NCBI GenBank assembly: GCA_964489885.1 | Contig: CAZAZX010000002.1 | Span: forward strand, 61,291 to 125,290 | DNA: 64,000 bases | From: CAKOTZ01 sp964489885 | GTDB lineage: Bacteria; Bacillota; Clostridia; TANB77; CAG-508 | Direction: 5' to 3' | Shown here: piece after piece, positions 8,208 to 20,200 of the stretch | Layout of the letters: every line of letters begins with the position of its first letter | Numbering within the stretch: position 1 is the first letter of the stretch | Translations under genes and position numbers: made by a program | Notes under the pieces: generated by a model | What the model saw: only the letters and a program-made list of their open reading frames with translations | The model's database searches: none | Told to the model about the DNA's origin: nothing

Positions 8208-11200
8208 ATGAAGAGTAAGAAGATTTTAAAAATAGTTTTAATTTTGAGTATTGCAATAATTGCAGCTGTTGCATTAGTCTCAAAAGTATTTTCTGATAGT
8301 AGTAGATATTATGTTTTAGATGTCGAACATGCTACTGCTGACAGTGAAGGTAATACTAAAAAAGATGACAATTTAAGAATTACAGAAAAAATTAAAGATG
8401 ATGGTAAAGGAAATTTTGACACTGAAACATTAAATTATGAGGTAACAGTTTCAAATAAGAATGGAGAAAACAGCATAACACAAATTGCTATGGTTGTTGA
8501 TACATCATATAGTATGCAAACTAATGATTCAGAAAGTAAAGCAAAAAGTGAAGCTAAAACATTAGCTCAAGGAATTTTTGATAATCTTTCAAAGTCAGCA
8601 AATTTGCAGATGAGTGTATTTAGTAATAACGGGCAAAAATGTGCATTAACAAATAATGTAACATTAATTACTAATGCTATAAATGGATTAACAACAGGGG
8701 AATCTGAAGACTGTAATAATGGGCTTCAATTAGCTTATGATTCTCTAAGTGGAGCTGCACCTGCTGGAAAAACATTAAATAAAATGATTATTTATTTTAC
8801 AGATTCAACAGATAATGTTTCTCAGAAAATGAAAGATATAGTTAAGGCAGATCCTAGTTTAAAATTAATAAGTGTTTTAGTTGATTTAACAAGTTCTTCA
8901 TATTTAGATTTGGATACTGCAAAACCAGTTGAAGGAGAAGTATATGTTTTACCAGCTTCTGTTAATGAAAGCGATATTTTACCAAAAGACGTTATAATAT
9001 ACGATCCAAATAAAATATATGATGAAGTAAATTTAGCTGCAAATAGCGTAAAGGTGGAAAACTTCTTTGACCAAGGTATAATAGAAAACTTTGATATTTC
9101 TTCTTCTGATTTTTCAGCAACAGAGGGAACAACTGTAACACCTAAAGAAGAGAATGGAAAAATAATAGGATATGATTGGAATGTTGGTAATTTAAAATTA
9201 CAAGAATCTAAAACATTGACATTTTCTATAAAACTAAAATCTGATTCTGAATTAAACAAAATGCCTATTAATTCAAAATATATATTTGAGGACATATATA
9301 CAAATGAGAAACAAAGTATTACATATAAAAAATATAATACAGATATTGAAGTAACAATGGATGGACTAGATAAAAGAGAAGGAACAGAGGCAACAGTTGT
9401 TAAAATTTGTGAAGGATATAAATTAAAAATTAAAGCTGTAAGTGATGCAAATAGTGACTTGTCAGTAGAAGGAGTTAAAGTAAATATTACGGGAGTAGAC
9501 ACAAATGGAAAAGAAATATGTAATGTTGAAAAAACTACAGATTCAAATGGCTATGTTTTAATTACACCAGATGATTCCTCAGCCTTAAGAAGAGATGGAA
9601 AAATAAAATATACTATAACTCCAATGGATACAAATAATCTTGTGGGATATACATCTTCTGATTCAATGAGTTTTGAAATTGATAATAATAAAGCAAGCAA
9701 AAAATTAATTTTTGATGATTTATATTCTGGAATAAAGAATGCAATAATTGAATCAACAAGAACAGTCGAAGTTGAAATACCTATAAAAAGTTTAACATTA
9801 GATTTAGAAATTCATTCACAAGAACTAAATAATTCTAATATAAACATTCCACAATGCAAATTTGAGTTAATTCAACCAAAGCTAAATAGTAAATATGAGA
9901 TGTCAGTATTATATGGTACTACAGATGATAATGGTGTTTTACACTTTAATCCAACAGTCATGACAAAAGACGGTACATATAATTATATTTTAAGACAGGT
10001 TTCTGCACCTAATGGATATGAAGTAACAGATTTGGCAATGATAAAAATTGAATTTAAAAATGGAAGAATTGTAACACCAAGCTCAAACTCAGACTCATTA
10101 AAAGTTTTATATAATGATGCTGTATCTGCAGTCCTTGATGCTTCTTCTAAAACATCAAATACAGATCTTGTTAAAGTTTTTGTAGGAGATGAAAGCTTAA
10201 AAAAAGATCCATTTAAAATACAAATCAATGTAGCTGATGCAGATGACAACACTATAAAACTAGATGGAGTAACATATAATATTACAGTAACTGATTCACA
10301 AGGATTCCCAATAACACAACCTGCCGTAACAGATGAAAATGGCCAAATTAATATAGAAGGATATGGAACAGGTTATTTAACACTTGAAATTGAAGAAAAA
10401 TCAACAAAAGTAGGTTATGAAGAAACTAAGGATAAAAAAGAAATTATATTGCAACATGTAAATGGTAAAGTTACAATTCTAAGTTGTACACCAACAAGCA
10501 TCTATAATACAAACGCATATAAAACAGGATATGTACTTGATGGAGGAAATCAAATAGGTGTAAAAGTAAACTTAACAAGTAAGAAAAAGACAGAACAAAA
10601 CATTATAAAATTAAAAATTGTGGATTCAGACCAAACGTATTTACCTGCAGGTGAAGAAATAGTATATGAATTATTTGATGAAAATAATGTAAGTTGTGGT
10701 ATGAAGGGAACTGATTCAAATGGAGAATTAAAATTTACTATAGGCAATAGGGAGCCAAGAACATATAAATATACTTTAGTTCCTGAAACTATGACTGCAC
10801 CAGCAGAATATGATACATCAAAAATTGAAACACCAATTAATTTGGATGTAACTTTTGATAATAATGGCATAATTACAAATGCTACTAAAACTTCAACAAC
10901 ATATTCATCAGTAATTTCACAAAATTTCGAAATTGTAAATAGCAATAAATTAATTGAGAATACTTATGAATTGACAATTGGATATTATGTAAGAGAAGAT
11001 GCTACAATAAAATTCACAGTATTACTTAGAGATGAGAAAAACATGACAACACCACTTGATAACGCAAAATATAATATTGATATAGAATATGAAACAACAA
11101 AGGGTGGAGAAACTGTAACAAGAACAAAAAAATTAGTAAATAGAGCAACAAATAGCTTTGGTAAATTATCAACAATAATACCTAAATCTGGAAATATAAC

Positions 11201-14200
11201 TGTCAAAGTTAAGGAAGTAACTGCAAAACCTGGATATGCATTAGATTATACAGAACAAGAATTTAATATTTCATGTTTATCTAATGGAAAAATTGTTATT
11301 AATAATCAAACACCAACATCTCCAAAAGGAGCAGTTGTTGATTCAAATCAAAAAGAAGTAATATATTACGACTACAATAGAGGAAGAAATTCATCTGATA
11401 CCTATATAAACTTAACATTAACAAAACAAGATACGCAAAAAGCTTATGTTGATGGATTAATGCTAGAGGTAGAAAGTGAAAAATTATTAGATGGAAGTGG
11501 AGCTAAACTAGATTCAATAATTGCAACAGGTTCGCAAACAGCTGGAGGAAAAGAAGTAACAGGTTCAATTGTTTATGATTATGATGACTATATGAAAAAA
11601 ATACCAGATTCATTTACAATTAAAATACCAGAAGAAATTAAAATAAATGAAGAAGGAGTATATGAATTTAAAGTTAATGAACTTACTACTAATGATGGCG
11701 GAAATACATATGTAAAGAAAAAAAATACAGAAGTTAAGTTTAGATTAATTTTTAGAAATAAAGATGGTGATGTTAAATTAACAAATGTTGAAACTATTTA
11801 TGGCAATAGATTAGTTATAGATAAAAATTTTTCAAGTGCATCAGATTCTAATGAAGGAATTCAAAAACAAAATGAGCTAGGTGTTTTCTTATCAAATATA
11901 CAAATCGATTTATATACAAACTATGATGATGTTGGAAACCTTTCATTAGACCTAAAAAAATTTACTAAAATTAAAAATAGTGCTACAGGTAAAGAAGATA
12001 TAAAGTTAGATGGTGCAGAATATGATCTTAAAATACTAAACCCAGATAATAGTATTGTTAGAAAGAAAATAAAAATAGACAATGGAGATAATAGCGATTC
12101 AATAGAACTTACAGGACTTAATGTATATAAGGGAAGTATTATACAACTAACAGAAATAAAAGCACCAACAGGCTATGCACTAAATGAAGCTACAGAAAGT
12201 TTTGAAGTTAAATCTGTTGATGTTTTCGATTCAGATCCATCAAAATGTGAAACATTTGAAATGGAACATATTGACAATTCTTATAATCCTTCAAGAGCTA
12301 CTTTAAAACAATTAGCTGCAGGAGTTAATGCTGCTGGAAATATAAAAGAAAATTATGAAATTGATTTATATGATAATTTATTACAAACATTTAATATGCA
12401 AATTCAGACTGTAGATGCAGAAAAAAATAATGTAAATGGATTTACTTTTGATGTATCAACAGATCAAGGTGTAGAAGAAAAGGATGTTCCAGTATTTGAG
12501 AATAGAACTATAGGAGCAAGTCCTGCAAATACTGTTGTTAAATATACGATTAAGTCAAATAAAACAGCTCAATATTATAAAAAAATTAAAGATGATATTA
12601 TACTTAATGTGGTTTTTGATGCGAATGGCAATGTAGATGTTTCATCAACGAAAGATCCTACAAATCAATCAGATAGTAATTACAATAAAACATGGAGAAT
12701 TAAAAATTTAACACAGACAATTGAGGGAAATCTTGAACTAGAAATTACAGTTGAACATCAACCACCTTTAGATGTAAGAGTATTAGAAAAAGATAAAATA
12801 ACTGATGAAGTAATAAAGGATGCCTCATACAAAATTACTCCATCTAATGAATTAGATGGAACTGGTAGTGCTAAAAATGATTTGCAAAATTATATTGCTA
12901 AAATGTTAGTAGGATACAAAATTGAAGATGGAACTGTAGATTATACATTAACTCAGACTGACATAGATGCTAGACATGAAAAAATTGATGATACTAAATT
13001 TGAGATAGAATATAAAGATGGGGAAATAAATAAGGCTTCTTTAGTTGGAACAACTCCAACTGATAAGAAAGCTCCGAAAATTGAGATTAAAACAGATACT
13101 AATAATAATTCAAAATATGTAGAAATAGATGTATATGCGGAGCCTAAAGTTTTATTTAAAGTAACTAATTTAGGATATTTTGATAACCTACAACTACAGG
13201 GGGCAAAATTTAAAATTACTGAACAACAAAAACAAGAGTCTTCTGAAGGAACAACTGATGCTAATGGATTCACAAACATGTTAAATTCAACGTATGGAGA
13301 AGATAATAGCAAAATATTCAAAGTTGAACAAATTACTGCATCAAAGGCGAATACAGGTTATGCAACTGTAGAAGATTTTTATATAAAAGTTGATTTTGAT
13401 AGCAATAGAGAAATAACAAAAGTGGTTGTTTCAGACGAAACAGGAACTGAAATTACGCCAAATAGATTTCTTAAAGTAGGTTTTATAGACAATCCAGATG
13501 CGGATGATCCAAATACACCAGCGTATGAGTTTCAACCTGATGATGTAACAATTGAAGTAAAAAACTATCCAGAATTTAAAATTAATATTTTTGATTATGA
13601 CAGAAGAGATGAAACTACACCAATTGAAGGAACTAAATATAAAGTTACATCGAAATATGAATATAATAATAAAGATGTAGATTTTATGAAAACAGATGGC
13701 GTTGTAACAGATAGTACAGGTTTGGGAGTAGCACATTTAGATAGAACAAAATTTGATACTATTGTGACTTATACAATTATAGAAAACACACCAGGAAATG
13801 GATACCAAACAATTGGAACTGAAAAAGATTCTAACAATCCACCTGCTAATAACGTTGGATACCCAACTATAAAGTCAAGTATAAATGTAGTAGTTGAATT
13901 TGATTCAGATGGATATGTAAAAAATGCATATCTTGAAGACAAGGATAATGTAGAAGTTACCAATATTGCTAAGGTAAGTACAATTAGTGGAGATACAGGA
14001 AAATTTCAAATTAATTTACAATTGTTAAATAATCCTCTATTGAAGATAAATATTACATCAGTAGATAGATTGAATACTTCAACTAAAATACCACATAATG
14101 CGTATACAGTAGAGGGATATACAGACAAAGAGGTATCTGGAACTAAATATTCTACAAAATATACTAATGCATCTTCATTAAATAAAGTAAATACAAATGG

Positions 14201-17200
14201 TAAATCAGATAGTCTTTATACTGATATAAATGGACAGGTAACAGCTTATATGGACAGAACACTAGAAAATCAAGAAATGAAATATGTTATTACACATATT
14301 AAAAAAGCTGTTGGGTACGAATGGTTAAAAACAAATCCTGTTGAATTAAAAGTTTTGTATGATGCAAAAGGAAAAATTGATGGTACACCAAGTGTATCAG
14401 TTGGAGATAAAGATGTTGTAGTAGAATCATTTGATAAAGATAATTTTGAAATTAATTTAACAATTTATAATGATGAAATCCAAGAATTTGGAATACATTT
14501 AACAACACAAGATACCTATGATTCAGATAAAAAAATAAATCAGATGAAAGTCGAAGCATTTTTAACTGACGGAAGTACAAGCTATGTTTCAGATGGATAT
14601 CATCAATTTGTAGGAAATGATGCTTTATTAACAGGTGCAGATAGAGATAATGATGGAACTCCAGATTTAGCTTATGGAGAAGATTATAAAACAATGGGTG
14701 AGTATATAGTTGAAGGTGTTCCAGGTAATGAAGGCACAACAGGTGGATATAATAGAATCTTAAGACTTGTTGTAAAAAATGATTCATCACCAAAAGGATA
14801 TTATCTAGATAGTGCAGATGGAAGTAAAACAGGTAAAAATGTGGGTCATTATAGAGGCTCAGAATATTTTGGGGATTCAAGATATCAAACAGTAAAATAT
14901 CAATGGTTAATAAGTGTTAGCTTTAGTGATGAAGGAAAAATTACAGGTGCAAATATAATAAGCGGATTGAATCAATATATTGGTTGGTTAACAGATGATA
15001 GATATCTTGAAGTATCACACACGAATTATACTTTAAATGTAAAAATGAAATTCTTCCCAATGTTAGAACTAAATGTAGATGCAATAGATAACTATGTGAA
15101 GGGTGCAAATGGAAATAATTTAAAGATTGGTGGAGGAAGTTATACAATTAGTACACAAAGACATTCTATAGGAGGAAGTTATTTAGATGAATTTGTTACA
15201 GCGGGATATATTGGTTATCCAGAATCTTGTTCGTTCGCAAGTGATGCCTGGGTAGCACAATATACAGATACAGATGGTACAGTTGTAAGAGGTCACTGGA
15301 AAAATGATAAATGGATTCCAGAACATAGCGGAAAGAATGGCATAATTACAGGACATTGGAGTAGTGAATATTGGAGTGGTGACAAGTGGAATTCAACTGC
15401 GCACTTATCCCCAGGTAGTATTGCAGTATCAGGACATAGATATGAAGATAATAATACCTTGTGTGTACCAATAGAAAATAATTATACTAGATTGTTCTAT
15501 GTTTATGAAGACAAAGAACCAACAAATTATCAAAAATATGATGATAGATATAGTATTTATTATGATCAAAAAATGGTAGCTATAATAAGCATTGTGTTTG
15601 ATGAATATGGTGAAATTGATTATGACCATTCAATTACAAGATATTTAACAGATAATTCTGGAAATTATACTGGTGCAACGATACCAATTTATTTTGATGA
15701 AAGTGGAACAGGATATTTATCAAGCAATAATTTAAAGGAATATAATTATACCTATACACAACATCCTGCAAAAACTACAACAACAGTTTCAATTGGATAT
15801 GCCTTAACAACAAAAATTCATGTTACAGCTGTTGATAATATTTCTGGTAAACCATTATCAAATATTAAAATGTATCCATTTGTAAACAATACATATAAAA
15901 CAAATACAAGTTATGAATATGGTACAACAGGGGATAGAAATACAAATGGCTCAGGTAATGTATACCAAGTATATTGGGGTGCTGCAGATCCAAATACACA
16001 AGATAGATATATTTGGGGTTCTAGCAGATTAGGATCTGATTATAATGGATATTTCTTACCAGATGATATGACAAAAGCTGACATAGGTGGTAAAGGAACA
16101 GCATTTGATTATTATTCAAAACTAGATGTAACTTATGACCAGGATGGTAGAATTTCTGCTGTAACATCAGCTGCAAAAGATTTATGGGGAGATGATACAA
16201 CCTCAGATATTAAATGGAATTCTCAAACAGGTGAAATTTGGGTTAATATATTATATTGTAGACAATTCATAACACAGTTAGAAAAATTTGACTTCTATGA
16301 TCCAACAATTAATTTATCAGCTGTATTTAATGTGATTTCCAATAAGGGAGTAAAAACAACTATGTCACCTAATATAAATTCACCTGCAATAAAAGCATTA
16401 GGAAAAGTATATAAAAATGAGACAGTAAAATATACCTTATCTGAAACAGAAGAACCAGAAGGATATTATCCAATTGAAAATTCATTGGATTATCTAGTAA
16501 GCTTTGACGAAAATGGCAATATTACAACGAACAGTATTTCAATCCCTGAAGGTGATTCAAAAAATTATTTAGAAACAATAAGAACATCTGCTACAACAGA
16601 AAATAATAATAAAACAAATTCACCTGATTTAGCATTAAAGGTTAAAAATAAGGCGGCATTTGAATTAAACTTAAGATTAATTGATAAATTCTATAAAGAT
16701 GATGGAATAGGAGATGTAAAAATAAATGTTACAAATAGTAAGGGTGACCAGGCAATTGGAAATCCACAAACAACTGGTAAACAGGGTTATGTAGATGTTC
16801 TTGCAAGTCCAGTATATCCAGATGAAACAGTAATTTACTATATTGAACAAATTAGTAAGGCTAATGGATATTACCAAATGGATGGAAGAATCGAGTTAGA
16901 AGTAACCTTTAATAAGGAAGGAAAAATTAATGGATATCAAATTGTAAAAGATGCATCAACAGTAAAAGGTGGATTTAATGCATTTTGGAAGACGAATCCT
17001 AGCGATGGAAAAATATATAAAGATGCAGCTGCAGTTAATTTAATTAATGGTGGCCGTAATATAGGTTTAGAGTTAACTAATATGCCAGAAGATGTTAAAA
17101 TGGGTCTATATAAGTTTGATGAAATAACAAATAAGCCAATGGATTCTGTTAAGTTTAAAGTTACAAAAACTAATATGAATTCAGGTGAAAAAACCGAAAT

Positions 17201-20200
17201 TAAATTTGACGATAATTTAATAACAGACAAAAATGGTAATATTTTATTCACCATAGATAAGTTTGAAGAAAGAAGTAATGTCCAAACATATAAATATACT
17301 ATAGAAGAAATAGAAACACCAAAATCATATAGAACAATGGAAAATATTGAATTTATAGTAATATATAATACTGATGGAAGTATACAGTATTCAAGTGCGA
17401 TTTTGTCAAATGGTGGAATACAGAATACTAAAGCAAGTATAAATGTTTCAAAGGTAAATACAAAACTAGGCTTTAATGGTGAAAAAGTTCATATGATATT
17501 AAATGTACCTAATGATAATGCTTTTGATTTAATAATAAAAGATGAAGATGCTAATTATGCAGGATTTGGAATAACTGGAACAAAATATGATGTAAGTATA
17601 GATGGAATAGCATATACACCAAGTGAAACAAATTCTAATGGCGAAACTTATTTAAGCAAAATAACAGATACAGGTAAATTAACAATTAATATTTCTGAAA
17701 AGGAAGCTGGAGATGGATATGCAACAAACTTAACAAATAAGGCAACAGTAGTATTAAATAAAGGTCAAGAAGTATATTCTTTAGATCTTGATGATACACA
17801 AGAAGGTAAAGTAGATAACAAGAATGCAACTATAACTAAAGAAGTAATTTTAAATGATACTAAGACAACCATAACTAAAGCAATAATAAAAATAGATGAA
17901 GAACATGGTAAAGTTTATGTAACATTTAAAAATGAGTCAAAATTAGAAATCACTGTATTTAAAAAGGATTTCCAAACACTTGAACCATTAAAAGGAGCTC
18001 AATTTGAAATAACAGCGCAACAGGTAAATTCAATATCTGGAGATAATATCGGTGAACCAATTACAATAACAACAACAGGTGTTGATGATACAACAGATGC
18101 AAATGGCAATTTACACTTTGATTTAGGAATAGCACCACAATCACAAAAATGGGTATACACATTTAAAGAAATAACAGCACCAGAAGGATATAACAACCTT
18201 ATTCCAGAGACAAAAATTGTTGCAACATTTGATCAATACGGAAGAGTAACACTAGATAAATCAACATCCTTAAGAATGGACTCATCAATAATTCATACTG
18301 ATTCAAAAGTTAACCATAACAGCAAAAATTGTAGAAGTATAGTTGCTACTATATATAATGGTGAAGTACCACCAGGATATAAGGTTAAAGTTTATAAAAA
18401 AGATGCTCAAACAGGTAAAACTGTAAACGGAGCTGGAATTCAAATGAAGATTACTGATCAGAATGGAATTATGATTCCAATTACACCAAAGACGCAAGCA
18501 TCAGGAAAAAATGGCCAAGTAATTGAAACTTCAAATATAGGCTTAGATGGACAGATTCATACAGATAAAGAAGTGAAAGAAGGAGGGATTATATTAGCTG
18601 ACTCAGGTGTTGCGTATATTGATAATATTGATTATGAAGGCACTGTAAATATTCAAGTTAGTGAAGCAAAAGCACCACTTGGATATATAATTGGAGGTAA
18701 TAAGACAAGTGGAAATGTTCAAATAGAAGCTAAATATACACTAGATCCAGCAAATTTTGATGCAAATGTAGATTTAAAACTAATAAATAATGATGGTTTA
18801 GATGTTTCTATTGATAGTGTAAAACGTGAAATAATAATCAACTTATATGATGATCCACAAGTAGCCTTCCATATAACAGACTTAGATTACAATACTGGAG
18901 GTCCAGTAAAAGATGTATATTATGTTGTTACTTCAGTAAAAACAACAGCAGCTAGTATTGTTCCAACAGATTTGAAGGTAACATCACCAACAACAGATGA
19001 AAATGGAAAAGTAGATTTTAATGCAGGAGTACCTTATGCAGGACAAACATTAATTTATACCTTACATCAAAATACACCTGCTGAATATCAGCCACTGGTA
19101 AATGATATTGAATTACAAGTTCAATTTGATGCAAATGGAAACGTAATAAGTTGTATGTTGTTGAACAATAATGATATGGCAACAGTTGTAAATCCAATAG
19201 AACTATCACTAAAAGATCCAAATTTAATACTTGGAAAGGTTATTTACCTAACAGTTAAAAATAGAAGAACAATTCCTGATTATAAAGTTCAAGTAGAAAA
19301 ACACATTATTGATTATGGAGTTGAAAAGACAGACTTTAGTAGAATTCTACCTGGAGCAACATATAAAGTAATTGTGCATCAAGAAGATGGAGGAAAAGAA
19401 TATACTAAATTCACTTCAACAACGGATGATTATGGCTTAATTGATGTTCCTTCTCAATATTTTACAGCAACTGGAAACATAACTGTAACTATACAAGAAA
19501 TAATTGCACCAGATGGATATGAACTAAATGGAACACCACAAGTATTAAAATTCTATAGAGATCCTGTAACAGGTAATATGACAGAAATAAGTACAACTGA
19601 AAACTTTAGCTATAAATTTATAAATACAGATAGTCCATTGTATTCAACTGGACAACCAGTAAAAGTTGTATTGCAACCATTTGATAAACAAGACGGAGAT
19701 AAATTTACATTAAAGTTAAATAAATATTCAACTTTAACAGGTAAAAATATTGAAAATAACCATGCTAAATTTACAGCTGCTATAATACAGGAAGATGAAG
19801 CAACTGGAGATTTAAAATATGAATATAACTTTGAACAGGAACTTGAAACAGATGATATGGGTAACCTAATGCAAGAAAACTTACAATTACCAACAGAACC
19901 AGGAGAATATAAATTAGTTTTAACAGAAACAGAAGCACCAAGTGGATATGTAATTGAAAAGGATCCAATAGAATTTAAGATAACAATTGATAAAGACCCT
20001 GAAGGCTTCCCAATCATTACAAAGGCAATAGCTCTTGGAAAAGATAAAGAAGGAAAAATTATAGAATTAAAAGGACCTACTGATGAAAATCCATTTGCTA
20101 TTGAATCTAGATATCAGTTCTTATCAGTAAGTATTGGTAATACTCCTATACCAGGTTATAAAGTTATGATTGAAAAACATACACTAGATACGGACATTGA